A DNA stretch of 64,000 nucleotides. Source: CAVYXF01 sp963772335. GTDB lineage: Bacteria > Pseudomonadota > Alphaproteobacteria > Rhizobiales > Rhodomicrobiaceae. Both the position numbers and the translations under genes were made by a program. The notes under the pieces are model-generated. The model saw only the letters and a list, made by a program, of their open reading frames with translations. It had not been told where the DNA came from and did not search any database. The stretch covers positions 15,006 to 79,005 of the forward strand of contig CAVYXF010000011.1 in NCBI GenBank assembly GCA_963772335.1, given 5' to 3'. Shown here piece by piece: positions 28,569 through 38,688 of this stretch. The number at the start of each line of letters is the position of its first letter. The first letter of the stretch is position 1.

Positions 28569-29906
28569 ATGCTCGATGCACCTCGCCGGATTGAACACGA
28601 AGCGCTGACTGGGCGAGTGAACGCGCTGTTGCGCGTTTCGAAACCGTCATTGACATGGCGTCAGACCTTGAGACCGGCGGCCGAGCGCCTTTGGTCATGG
28701 CGCTATCGCACCTTGACGGCCGCAGTGTTGTTGCTCGGTGGCTGGTATTTCGGAACGCCGCTGCTGCTCGGGCCGATCGTAAATGTTGATCCCGTGGTCC
28801 GCGCGGATTTCGTGGTGAGCGTCGTGGCCAGCGGTCACGTCGAGGCGTCCTTTCGCGTCAATATTGGCAGCCAGATCACGGGTATCGTCGCGGAGGTTCC
28901 GGTCGCGGAAGGTCAGTCGGTGAAGGCCGGTGACGTTTTGATCGTGCTCGATAACAGGGAAGCGCGATCCGCCGCCGTCGAGGCCTAGAGTTTGCTGGCT
29001 CAGATAGAGGCCAAGCTGCGCCAGCAGCGAGAAGTCGCCGCTCCGACGGCCGCCGACGTGCTCAAACAGGCACAGGCGACTCTTCTCGGTGCGCAACTGT
29101 CGTATGATCGCGCGGCCAAGCTCGCCGAACACGGATATGGATCGACGGCGGTACTCGATGAAGCCACGAAGGCCCTCGAAATCGCCCGCGCGCAGGTGCG
29201 AAACGCCGAGCTTCAGGTCTTCACCAACAATCCCGGCGGCAGCGATTACGTCATGGTCGAGACGCAGCTCAATCAGGCCCGCGCCAACGTCGCAACGGCG
29301 CAAGCGCGTCTGAGCTACACGCTCATAAAGGCGCCGCGTGATGGGGTCTTGATTTCGCGCGAGGTCGAGGCCGGCAATGTGGTGCAGCCATCGAACGTGC
29401 TGATGAAGCTCTCGCCGACGAGCGACACGCAGCTTGTGGTTCAGATCGACGAGAAGAATCTGGGCCTTGCATCGCTCGGTCAGAAGGCGCTCGCATCGGC
29501 GGATGCTTTTCCCAAGGACAACTTCCCGGCCGAGGTCGCCTACATCAATCCTGGAATCGATCTGCAGCGCGCATCGGTGGAGATGAAACTGCGCGTGCCG
29601 AACCCTCCGCCCTATCTGCGCCAAGACATGACCGTCTCGGTCGATATCGAAGCTGCAACGCGCCCCCAGGCGCTGGTGCTCCCGATCGCGGATATCCGAT
29701 CCCTATCGAATGGCAAGCCATGGGTCATGAAGATCGACCATGGGCGCGCGAGGCGCCAACCCGTCAAGGTCGGCCTCGTGAGCACGGGCCGGGTTGAGCT
29801 GCTCGACGGGCTTACGGAGGGTGACCTCGTCGTCCCCTCAACCGTGACGACCGTGAAGGATGGAGCACGCGTGAGAGCACGGGTTGCCGCCGAGCGGGCG
29901 CCATGA
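28569..29906 (+). pseudogene. HlyD-family fusion protein of module 2, interrupted by an amber codon
   Basis: The frame is continuous in sense from 28569 to 29906 except for a TAG at 28986-28988 (codon 140): VLIVLDNREARSAAVEA, stop, then SLLAQIEAKLRQQREVAAP. Before it: anchor TLTAAVLLLGGWYFGTPLLL near 55, lipoyl half GHVEASFRVNIGSQITGIVA near 95. After it: coiled coil, second lipoyl half SYTLIKAPRDGVLISREVEA, barrel and a normal end. A nonsense mutation, a sequencing error or suppression are all possible. The stop overlaps the permease start (ATGA). Confidence 0.85.
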
Positions 29907-31132
29907 ACCGCTGGACACCATTCGAGTGGGTCACCGCGTTCCGTTTCCTGCGGGAAGGACGGATGCAGACGATCTTCATCATCCTGGCCGTGGCGATCGG
30001 CGTTGCGGTTATCACCTTCATGTCCGCTATGCTTTCAAGCCTGCAGACCAATTTCCTCAGACGTGTTTTGACGTCGCAACCGCACATTCAACTCATCCCG
30101 CCGGACGAAGTCGCAAGGCATCTGCGCCAGTCCCGGCCGGGTCGGATTGTCGATGCGATCGTGCAGCGTCCCGCGCAACGCACGCGCTCGATCGACCAAT
30201 GGCAGAAGATCCGGACCGAGCTGAGCGCGTGGCCGGAGATCGTCACGATCTCGCCGACCATGGGAGGGTCGGCGCTCGCCATCCGGGGCGATGCGAGCCG
30301 GTCCATCACGATCACCGGCATCGACCCGGAGGTCTATTTCAAGATCGTACGCCTGCCGGACTACGTCGTTGCCGGCCAGGCACGTGTCCTCACAGACGAC
30401 ATCCTCGTCGGCACCGAACTGGTCAAGGATCTCGGCGTCGCGCTCGGCGATAAGATCAATGTGAACACCGCCAGCGGTACGTCGCGCATCCTGACGATCA
30501 CGGGCATTTTCGATCTCGGCAGCAAGGGCGCCAATTCCCGGTCGACATTCGTGGCTATGAGGACCGCGCAGGGTCTGTTGAACCTTGTTGGCGGCGTGAC
30601 GACGATCGATCTGACCGTCGAGGACATCTATCAGGCGGAAACCATCGCGCAATCCGTGCAAGCCGCCACCGGGATTGAAGCGGACAGCTGGATCAAGACC
30701 AACGTTCAGTTCTTCACGGCCGTCAGCGCGCAGCAGACATCGAACACGCTCATTCGGGTTTTCGTAGCGCTATCGGTGGCTTTCGGTATTGCCAGCGTGC
30801 TGGTGGTGTCAGTGATCCAGCGCTCCAAGGACATCGGCATCCTCCGGGCAATGGGCGCATCGCAAGGACAGATCCTGCGTGTTTTCCTGCTCCAGGGCGG
30901 GCTGCTCGGCTTTGCGGGAGCGCTGGTCGGAGCAGCGGCAGGCGGCTCGGCGATCGTGATCTGGCACGCCTATATGCGGCAAGCGGACGGCACCGAACTG
31001 TTCCCCCTCGTGCTGGAATCCCCACTCTTCATCTATGCCGTTTTCCTCTCGACTGTAACCGGCATCGCGGCTGCCGGCGTTCCGGCTCTAAAAGCCGCCA
31101 AACTCGATCCAGTGGTGGCAATCCGTGGTTGA
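29903..31132 (+). CDS. FtsX/MacB-type ABC permease of module 2
   Basis: 409 residues. N-terminal helix MQTIFIILAVAIGVAVITFM, a large extracytoplasmic domain (DASRSITITGIDPEVYFKIV is typical), and three C-terminal helices (ALSVAFGIASVLVVSVIQRS, GLLGFAGALVGAAAGGSAIV, AVFLSTVTGIAAAGVPALKA) ending LDPVVAIRG, the MacB/LolC tail. Intact. It shares the gene order of module 1 but is only distantly similar to that permease. Confidence 0.9.
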   Translation: MNRWTPFEWVTAFRFLREGRMQTIFIILAVAIGVAVITFMSAMLSSLQTNFLRRVLTSQPHIQLIPPDEVARHLRQSRPGRIVDAIVQRPAQRTRSIDQWQKIRTELSAWPEIVTISPTMGGSALAIRGDASRSITITGIDPEVYFKIVRLPDYVVAGQARVLTDDILVGTELVKDLGVALGDKINVNTASGTSRILTITGIFDLGSKGANSRSTFVAMRTAQGLLNLVGGVTTIDLTVEDIYQAETIAQSVQAATGIEADSWIKTNVQFFTAVSAQQTSNTLIRVFVALSVAFGIASVLVVSVIQRSKDIGILRAMGASQGQILRVFLLQGGLLGFAGALVGAAAGGSAIVIWHAYMRQADGTELFPLVLESPLFIYAVFLSTVTGIAAAGVPALKAAKLDPVVAIRG

Positions 31133-31838
31133 GCGCCTCCAAGTCCTTCGCCTCGAGGCGGTGTGCAAGTCCTATAATGCCGGGACGCCGATCGAAGTCG
31201 AGGTTCTGCACGACATCGGATTCACGCTCCATAAAGGGGAGTTTGTGGCGCTTATGGGGCCGTCCGGTTCGGGCAAGAGCACGCTCCTCAACATCATTGG
31301 ATTGCTGGATCGTCCGACGAAGGGGCGGCTTTTTATCGAGGGACACGAAACCAGCGCCCTCGACGACAGGGCGATCACGAAACTCCGAGGGCATAGCATC
31401 GGTTTCGTATTCCAGTATCACTATTTGATCTCTGCCTTCACCGCGCTTGAAAACGTCATGATGCCGCTGCTCCTCGAACATGAATTCCCGGACGAAGAGA
31501 TGCGGGAGCGAGGGCGTACTCTGCTGGCGGAAGTCGATTTGTCCCGCTGGGAAAACAATCTGGCGAACAACATGTCGGGAGGGCAGCAGCAGCGTGTCGC
31601 GATTGCGCGGGCGCTCGCCATGAATCCGGCGCTGATCCTCGCGGATGAACCCACCGGAAATCTCGACACGAAATCTGCCGATACCGTTTTCGAGATGATG
31701 CGGCAGGTCAACAGGGCGAACAGCACGACCTTTCTGATCGTGACTCACAATCTGGATCTGGCCGGCCGGTGCGACCGCATTATGGAAGTGGTTGACGGCC
31801 GCATAGTGGACGCGAATGCGGCGCGGGCAACGTTATGA
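31125..31838 (+). CDS. LolD/MacB-type ATPase of module 2
   Basis: 237 residues with a GTG start overlapping the permease end by eight bases. Walker A GPSGSGKST near 44, Q-loop FVFQYHYLIS, signature MSGGQQQRVAIARALAMNPA near 150, Walker B LILADEPTGNLDT, H-loop IVTHNLD. Intact. With an amber codon in the partner adaptor, the module's activity is uncertain unless the adaptor is made by readthrough. Confidence 0.93.
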   Translation: MVERLQVLRLEAVCKSYNAGTPIEVEVLHDIGFTLHKGEFVALMGPSGSGKSTLLNIIGLLDRPTKGRLFIEGHETSALDDRAITKLRGHSIGFVFQYHYLISAFTALENVMMPLLLEHEFPDEEMRERGRTLLAEVDLSRWENNLANNMSGGQQQRVAIARALAMNPALILADEPTGNLDTKSADTVFEMMRQVNRANSTTFLIVTHNLDLAGRCDRIMEVVDGRIVDANAARATL

Positions 31839-32160
31839 ACCAAAGCCGTGTGCGCCGAAGGCGCCCCGGGGGCTTTTAGCCCAACGGTGCGAATAGGGTG
31901 AGCAGGAGTTGCGGTTGTTACAGGGGCACTGCAACCTATGAAGATTTTTCGTCATTTTATTCGACGAAAGCTGCACAAAATTTTTGATTATGTGCGGTAT
32001 TTTGCGGAACTTTCTCAGGTGTGCATAGTTTATACAGCGTCTTTACTGACGTTATCTATATAGCAGCGTCAAATTATACGAGCATGTCACATCCGGTGCG
32101 ATCTAGTCATAATCACATTCAAGGGCATTAGGGAATCATCATCACAGGAAAGAAAGCGTC
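31839..32160. other. A+T-rich intergenic stretch
   Basis: No gene is supported; a 41-codon frame from 31938 lacks a ribosome site. The A+T-rich 31940-32080 part likely holds the promoter of the secreted protein at 32161 (GGAAAGAAAG precedes that ATG). Confidence 0.4.
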
Positions 32161-32826
32161 ATGTATCGCAAGTTCGGAATCATCGTTCTAGCGCTATCGC
32201 TGGGCGGGGCCATAGTCCTGAACGTCTCGTCGGCGTCCGCGCAACAAGGTCAGCAGGAAGAGAAGAAACAAACGCAAGGAAAGTCGCGCAGCGGTGGGGG
32301 TGGCGGAAAAGCGATCTCGAAGCGCAGTGACGGCGCGCGGAGGGCCATACCCAATTCCACCCGGCGTCCAAGCCCGCAGCGTAAGACGCAGACGACCACC
32401 CGGCGCAAAGCCGTTACCGGCACGCCGCGAACCAACACCCAACGCAAAGTCTATACGGCTAAGCCGAGAAACGTTGCGCCAAAAGGAACCGCAAAGGTCT
32501 ACTCACCCAACGGCGGCAAGCAAGTTGGGGCCGCGGGAAAGCTACGCGATGCCCGTCATGCCAAAATTCGCGGCCGTAATTTCTCCGTGTGGCGCGGCGC
32601 ACACCGCGTACGTCATAACAACGCTTGGAGAACCTTCGTCGGGCTCAGCACTCTGGGTGCCATCGTCTATGGCTCCAACGATTACTATCCGTATGCCTAT
32701 CTGTCAGCCAGCAAGCCGTATTGCGACGGCTTGACCGACGACGGATGCGTGCTCAGATGGCGTGAGGTCGAGACGATCGAGGGCGACGTCATCGAGCAAT
32801 GCGTAGCCTATTGCCCTTGGCATTAG
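32161..32826 (+). CDS. Secreted basic protein of unknown function
   Basis: 221 residues. Clear signal peptide MYRKFGIIVLALSLGGAIVL, NVSSASAQQ with cleavage after ASA. Residues ~30-120 are extremely basic and Thr/Pro/Gln-rich (RKTQTTTRRKAVTGTPRTNT), low complexity. The C-terminal ~90 residues form a more ordered part (WRTFVGLSTLGAIVYGSNDY, YCDGLTDDGCVLRWREVE) with four or five Cys, probably disulfide-bonded in the periplasm. Similar Cys-containing tails are common in Hyphomicrobiales hypothetical proteins. Confidence 0.65.
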   Translation: MYRKFGIIVLALSLGGAIVLNVSSASAQQGQQEEKKQTQGKSRSGGGGGKAISKRSDGARRAIPNSTRRPSPQRKTQTTTRRKAVTGTPRTNTQRKVYTAKPRNVAPKGTAKVYSPNGGKQVGAAGKLRDARHAKIRGRNFSVWRGAHRVRHNNAWRTFVGLSTLGAIVYGSNDYYPYAYLSASKPYCDGLTDDGCVLRWREVETIEGDVIEQCVAYCPWH

Positions 32827-32930
32827 TTTATCGATCAGCATACGTTCAATCATTGGGATCTGCGAGAACCGGCCGGCGCTGCGCCACCTTGCATTCAGTG
32901 CATCGTTCAGCGTCTGCCGGGCTCATTGGC

Positions 32931-35621
32931 TCACATGCCCCACCGGTGGATAAACCAGCTTTTCACGACATGCGTCAGGACCGCATAGGAAAGCAGCATG
33001 GCAGCCAAGATCGGCCAGAAGCTGTTCGGAAGGATCGTGAAGCCCAGTTTTTCGCCGAACCATGTGTGAGGAAGGGCGATGCCCACGGCGCAGATCACGA
33101 TCGTCGTCGCGATCAGGGCTGCGCTCGCCCGGCTTTGTATGAAGGGGATTTTCGTGGTTCGAATGATGTGAATGATCAAGGTTTGCGTCAGAAGCGATTC
33201 CGTGAACCAGCCGGTCTGGAAGAGAGATGGATTTGCCCAGGCATTGAAGACAGCGATCATCACGAAGAAAGTAACATAGTCGAATATCGAGCTGATGGGG
33301 CCAATGCAAAGCATGAATTTGAAAATGTTGCCGACGTCCCATTTTCTAGGAATGGCGAGATAGTCTTCGTCAACATTGTCGGTTGGGATCGTGGTTTGCG
33401 AGAAATCGTAAAGGAGGTTATTCGTCAGCACCTGAATTGCCGTCATCGGCAGGAAGGGTAGAAATATGCTTGCCCCCAATACGCTGAACATATTGCCGAA
33501 ATTGGAGCTCGCACTCATCTTGACGTATTTTGTCATGTTGCCGAACACGCGGCGCCCCTCCAGAACGCCCTCCTGAAGCACCATCAAGCTCTTTTCCAGA
33601 AGGATGATGTCGGCGGACTCTCGCGCGATGTCGACCGCGGTATCGACCGAGATGCCGACATCGGCGGCCTTCAGCGCCGGACTGTCATTGATGCCGTCGC
33701 CAAGAAAGCCCACCACATGGCCACCCGCGTGGAGCGCCGCGATGACCCGGGCTTTTTGCGGAGGTGAGAGCTTGGCAAAGACCGCGGTGGCATTTGCGGT
33801 TTTCGCGAGCGTCGCATCGTCCATTGCCTCGACCTCGGCGCCGAGCACGATGCGGCCGGCATCGAGGCCGACTTCCCGGCAGATTTTCCGTGTGATGATG
33901 TCGTTGTCGCCGGTGAGGATCTTGACCGTGACGCCGCCCGCGCGCAGGGCCGAGATGCGGCGGATGCGCTCTCCTTCGGCGGATCGAGAAAGGCGATGTA
34001 GCCAAGAAGCGTCAGATCGCTTTCGTCTTGGATCGCATAGACGGCCTTGGGCTCGGAAAGCCTTTTGTATGCGACTGCGACAACCCGGAAGCCATCCTCG
34101 TTCAAGGCGCGCATCTCTTCCTGCGCCTGGGCGAAATGTGCGGGATCCAGCTCGCCGAGCTCGCCATTGAGGTCATAATGGCGGCTGACGGAGAAGACCT
34201 CCTCGACCGCCCCCTTGCAGATGAGAATGTGCGAGCCGTCCTCGATCTTCACGACGACCGAAAGCCGCCGCCGGGAAAAGTCGAATGGCAACTCGTCGAT
34301 CTTCTCGTAAGTGTGGTCGAGAAACAGATTGCGGCCTAGCTCGGCGTGCTCCAGCACGGCAACATCGAGCAAATTCTTCAGGCCGGACTGATAGTGGCTG
34401 TTGAGATAAGCAAACTCCAGGACCCGCTCGCAATCATCGCCGTGAATGTCGAGGTGACGCTTGAGGATGATGCGATCCTGCGTCAGCGTCCCGGTCTTGT
34501 CCGTGCAAAGCACGTTCATTGCCCCGAGATTCTGAATGGCGTGCAACCGCTTGACGATGACCCGTCTTTTCGCCATGGCCATGGCGCCCTTGGCAAGATT
34601 GACCGTCACGATCATCGGCAGCATTTCCGGCGCCAGTCCGACGCCAACCGCCACGGAGAACAGCAGTGCTTCGAGCCAGTCGCCCTTGGTGAGGCCGTTG
34701 ATCAGAAAGACCGCCGGAACCATCACCATGATGAAGCGGATCATCAGCCAGGTAAAACGGTTGATACCCTTGTCGAAACTCGTCAGCTGGCGCTCGCCGA
34801 CGATCGACTGCGCAAGTTGGCCGAAGGTCGTTCTGGCTCCGGTATGCACGATCACGCCGGTGGCGAAGCCGCTCACGACGCTCGCGCCCATGAAGCAGAG
34901 ATTGGGACACTCGAACGGATCGGTCGTTTTGGTGCCCCCTGGATCGGCGCGCTTTTCCACCGGCAATGCCTCGCCGGTGAGCGCTGCATTCGTTCACGTA
35001 GAGGTCCTTTGCGTCGAGCAGCAGCAAATCACCCGGTATCATGTCACCGGCGCACAGATGGACAATGTCGCCAGGGACAAGCGTTTCGCTCGGGATTTCT
35101 GTGATCCCTTCGAAGCCGCCTTTTTCCGCGTTTGCCGCCGAGCCGCGCCGCTTCACACTTGCGGTGTGTTTGACCATGGCTCGCAGCTTCTCGGCGGTGT
35201 TATTGGAGCGGTGCTCCTGAATGAACGCCGTGCCGATCGCCAGCATGACCATCACCGCGATAATGACGGCCGCGCGCAGATCGCCCAGAAAGTAAGAGAT
35301 AAAAGCCACGCTCAAGAGCAGGCCGTTCAGCGGGTTCATGGCCCGATCGACGAGTTCGCGCGCGACACTGGGGCGCTGCTCCTGGCCGATTAAATTGGGA
35401 CCGATCGTTTCCAGCCGCTGCGCAGCTTCATTTGAATCGAGGCCATCGGGCGACGCCCCCAGCTGCAGAAAGACGGCCTCACGATCTGCGCGAGCGAGCG
35501 CCATGATGTCCTGCGAAATGGCGATGCCGGCGTTTCTGGCCTCCGGGCTGGAGACTTTGGGCCCCAGCAGCGATGCCAGCCGACCGTAAAGGCCTATCGT
35601 GTCCGTGCGGGATATGGTCAT
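32931..35621 (-). pseudogene. mgtA: Mg2+-importing P-type ATPase with two frameshifts
   Basis: The full ~890-residue protein can be read in three frames. N-part from the ATG at 35621 (MTISRTDTIGLYGRLASLLG) to DLYVNE; an extra base near 34988 moves it to the frame of ALTGEALPVEKRADPGGTKT, DKTGTLTQDRIILKRHLDIH and YIAFLDPPKE; another shift near 33970 leads to VTVKILTGDNDIITRKICRE, FLGDGINDSPALKAADVGIS and the last helices. Removing one base at the first site restores the family sequence exactly, so at least that one is a simple insertion. MgtA-type pumps bring Mg2+ in under limitation. Confidence 0.88.
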
Positions 35622-35814
35622 AGCACTCCGACATTTGCCTGATACGCCGCGTTGAGCTTTCAGAGGCGCGCCGATGATAATCGCTGGGACTTTGCGCGCG
35701 GTCGTTAAACGCTGGGCCACAGCTCAGAGGGGGAGGGCCCCCGAAATTGCTGTTACCCAACCCTAGCTTGCCTGGGATGGGCGAGTGTAGGGGAATCTAT
35801 TGGATCATCGCCTC

Positions 35815-36005
35815 CCTCCAGCTACACCACGCCTCGGGACACGATCAGCGCCCGCCAAGGTACTTCGACAACAAGATCGTCTCGATGCACGCCAAGGGCA
35901 TGAGCGTCAGGGAGATCCAGGCGCATCTGCGCGAGCTCTAGGGATCGACGTCTCGCCCGACCTTGTCAGTGCGGTAAGCGATGCCGTGCTTAAGGGAGGT
36001 CGCCA
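35815..36005 (+). pseudogene. IS256-family transposase remnant
   Basis: RYFDNKIVSMHAKGMSVREI, QAHLREL and, after one frame change at 35941, LGIDVSPDLVSAVSDAVL: the N-terminal helical region of Mutator/IS256 transposases. Nothing else of the element is seen; its 3' side is lost near 36005. Confidence 0.75.
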
Positions 36006-36171
36006 AATGGCCGAACCCAATTTGCACCGGCTCCAGTTGTGGTCTGCCGCTTTAGAGACTTTCCTTGCGGGTAGGCATGTCTTCCGTCAGGGTCACCGCC
36101 CGCAACATCCGACTTTCCGTTGAAAGTAACACCGCGCCCCACCTGAGCGATGGAATATGGCTGCAGACGAT
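36006..36171. other. Junction DNA between IS256 and IS630 remnants
   Basis: No family recognised in any frame; fills the space between two truncated transposases. Confidence 0.35.
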
Positions 36172-37038
36172 AATCAAAGAGCGTGATGTTGGCAGGCACG
36201 TCGAGGCCGTTGGACATGTGCCAGCCCGCCTGATCCAGGATCACCACCGCATGCGCACCCGGTGCCACCGCGGCGCTGATTTCCTCAAGGTGAGCCTGCA
36301 TAGCGGCGGTATCGCACCAGGGCATCACCAAGCCGGCGCCTTTGCCTTTCGCCGGACAGATGGCGCCAAAGATGTAAGCCGAGATCGTGCGCTGATCATG
36401 CGGTGCTCTGGGGCGTGTCCCGCGCCTGGCCCATCGCCGGGTCAGCCTGTTCTTCTGTCCGATGCGGGCCTCGTCCTGGAACCAGATCTCGATCTCGACG
36501 CTAGCTCCGATCTTTTGTTGGAGTGTCGCCAGTTCGGCGGGAAAGTTTTTTTGAAATTCTCAATAGCTTCAGCATCCTGGGCGTAATGGCGTGGGCGGGC
36601 AGAGAGTTTGCGAAAACCCATCGCCCGTAATTCTCGCCCAAGCGTCTGCCGGCTCACCGATACGCTAAAATTCTCCCGCAGCCATTGCACAAGATCGATG
36701 AGCCGCCAGCGCACCACGCCGTCCAGATAAGGCTTCGGACCGGCTTCCACAGCCTGCGCGAGAGCGACGCGCTGCGCCTCGCCGAGCAGCGGCGTCTTGC
36801 CAGGCGCCTTACGATCGAGGAGGCCCTCAGGCCCCCGCGCGTTGAAGCGCAACATCCAGTCCCGAACGATCTGCAATCCCACGCCGCCGATTTTAGCCGC
36901 CATGGTCCGGCTGCCGCCGTCATAAATCACAGCTAATGCGAGCAACCGCCGCGTCTGCGCAGCATCGCGGCTGGCGCGCGAAAGCCGGCGCAGATCGTCC
37001 CCGGAATAATCGCTGCGAAGCTGGACCGCCGCACCCAT
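36172..37038 (-). pseudogene. IS630-family transposase in two frames, 3'-truncated
   Basis: First frame MGAAVQLRSDYSGDDLRRLS with HTH (SRTMAAKIGGVGLQIVRDWM) to AIENFKK; at a run of seven A (36546-36552 on the plus strand as T) a -1 shift gives NFPAELATLQQKIGASVEIE, IWFQDEARIGQKNRLTRRWA with the first catalytic Asp, and HAVVILDQAGWHMSN with the second. Sequence is lost after VPANITL near 36172, before the catalytic Glu. IS630 relatives are known to use slippery A-runs; so the shift may be natural, but the missing end kills the enzyme. Confidence 0.78.
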
Positions 37039-37146
37039 GGAAACCTCCCCTGTTTTCCATGGTGAATCACAATTGGCGTCCGAGCGGAATCCCGCAAATG
37101 AGTTTCAATCAGCAAGCGCTGGTATTATTCCACGCCGAAACACATT

Positions 37147-38688
37147 TTACGCGGAAGCGCTCGCCGATGCCGGTTCACGGACCTGGTTCAATGGAGCTTT
37201 GAATATTCTGCGATACAGGTCTTCACCGAAGCTCGTGTCGAGTGGCTTGCCTTCGATAAGCCGGAAGGTTCGCGTCCCATCGTCTTTCCTGTCCGCGCGC
37301 AGGAACAGAGCATGCTCCATTCGCAATTCGTCCATCCTACGGGCGAACTCGTAGAGATGGGTGACGAAGAAGACTTTGACGCCACCTTCCACCAGGGCAC
37401 ATGAAATCTGCTGCGCGATTTGCGAACCTTCCCGCTCGTTGGTCGACGCGAAAGATTTGTTGAACAGCAGCATCGCATGGGGAGACAAGATGTCGATCAA
37501 GCCGCTCATCCTGTTGAGTTCCTCGTCGAGTTTGCCGCTTTGCATGCTCGTGTCTTCCTCCCGTTTATAATGCGTGAAGACGCCCTCGACGATATTAGCG
37601 TGGAACGCCCGCGCGGGAACGAAAAGGCCGGATTGCATCATGAGCTGAGCGAGGCCGACACTGCGCAGGAACGTGGACTTTCCGCCCTGGTTCGCGCCGG
37701 TGATCATCACGAGCTGCTTGTCCTCCGCCGCAACGTCATTGCCCACGACAGCCCTGTTCATGCTGAGGGCGAGGCAGATGTCGTACAGCCCCTCGCAGGC
37801 GAAGCTGCATTCCTCGAACCCGAGCGCGCGCGGAAAGGCGACGGGACTGCCGAGCTCGCTGAGCTTTTCATGAAGATTGATGCAGCCGACATAGAAGGCA
37901 AGCTCGGTCCGCAGCATCTGAAAGAAGCTCAGGATGTGATCGGCAAATTCCTTCAACGCCGTCGCGGCAAGGGCGAGCCCGCGGTCGCGCAGGTCCGACA
38001 GGGCGCGCCATCCAGCCTCATCGCGCGGGTGGAGATGGAGCGTGAAGCCGCCGAGCCGGCGCGGGAAGAGCCGCATGAACCAGTTCCGTCGGTCTCCGGG
38101 ACCCTTTCGAAGGACGTATTTCACCCCCTTATTCGCGCTCCCTAGCTCTGCGCTCATGAGAAGGCCATCGTCGAATTTGAGCTGGCGAAGATGGCGATCC
38201 ACCTCACGGAAATACTCATCGCTCAACTCGCGCTGCAGCATGGTGAAAAGGCTTTGGAAACCTTCCGAGCGGAAGCTGTGCGCTCTTTGGTCCGCGACAC
38301 TTCTGATCCGGACTAACACATCCATAAAGATCTGCAGGAGTGCCACTGAGTTATTGAGCACCGTGGCTGGAGAGTCGCGGAAAAGTCCGAAATAGACCTT
38401 CCGCTGGCGCTCAATTGCCTCGACAGCAAACGCGTAGAGCGTCCGCACGGCCGATGGGTTGTTTAGAGAATCGGCGAGGATGCTTTGCCGATATTCAATG
38501 ATCTTGACATCGTTATCGGCCGCCGTCAGCACCGCCACTTTGGCAACCTCATGGACGACGGCGTCGCCGCCGGCCATTGCGCCGAACAATGTTTCCAGTT
38601 CCAGGTCCTGAAGCAGCGCGGCCTCATTAGGCGGCCGGCTCCGCTCGATGTCGAAATCCCGGTCCTTGAACATCAGGAAAGCCTTCAT
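37147..38688 (-). CDS. MutS-like ATPase A (domain III-V type), altered Walker B
   Basis: 513 residues from the ATG at 38688, which overlaps the stop of MutS-like B as ATGA. The MutS core helices span ~60-300 and the ABC-type ATPase ~300-500: Walker A GANQGGKST at 331-339, signature EEDTSMQSGKLDEEL near 377, THLYEF near 443. The mismatch-recognition domain I is absent, so this is not a housekeeping MutS. The Walker B reads MLLFNKSFASTNEREG: the usual Asp-Glu is Asn-Lys (410-411), which should cripple hydrolysis. Together with B it follows a fluoride riboswitch (40487-40537). Its DNA or RNA substrate is unknown. Confidence 0.88.
   Translation of the reverse strand: MKAFLMFKDRDFDIERSRPPNEAALLQDLELETLFGAMAGGDAVVHEVAKVAVLTAADNDVKIIEYRQSILADSLNNPSAVRTLYAFAVEAIERQRKVYFGLFRDSPATVLNNSVALLQIFMDVLVRIRSVADQRAHSFRSEGFQSLFTMLQRELSDEYFREVDRHLRQLKFDDGLLMSAELGSANKGVKYVLRKGPGDRRNWFMRLFPRRLGGFTLHLHPRDEAGWRALSDLRDRGLALAATALKEFADHILSFFQMLRTELAFYVGCINLHEKLSELGSPVAFPRALGFEECSFACEGLYDICLALSMNRAVVGNDVAAEDKQLVMITGANQGGKSTFLRSVGLAQLMMQSGLFVPARAFHANIVEGVFTHYKREEDTSMQSGKLDEELNRMSGLIDILSPHAMLLFNKSFASTNEREGSQIAQQISCALVEGGVKVFFVTHLYEFARRMDELRMEHALFLRADRKDDGTRTFRLIEGKPLDTSFGEDLYRRIFKAPLNQVREPASASASA

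Noticed and set aside
31938..32063. Short A+T-rich ORF of 41 codons
   Set aside because: No ribosome site and more likely promoter DNA.
35728..35770. Possible fifth fluoride aptamer (GGGGGAGGGCCCCCGAAATTGC)
   Set aside because: The first half resembles riboswitch 4, but GGGCTGATG and the P1 3' strand are absent; at best a relic next to the IS256 fossil.
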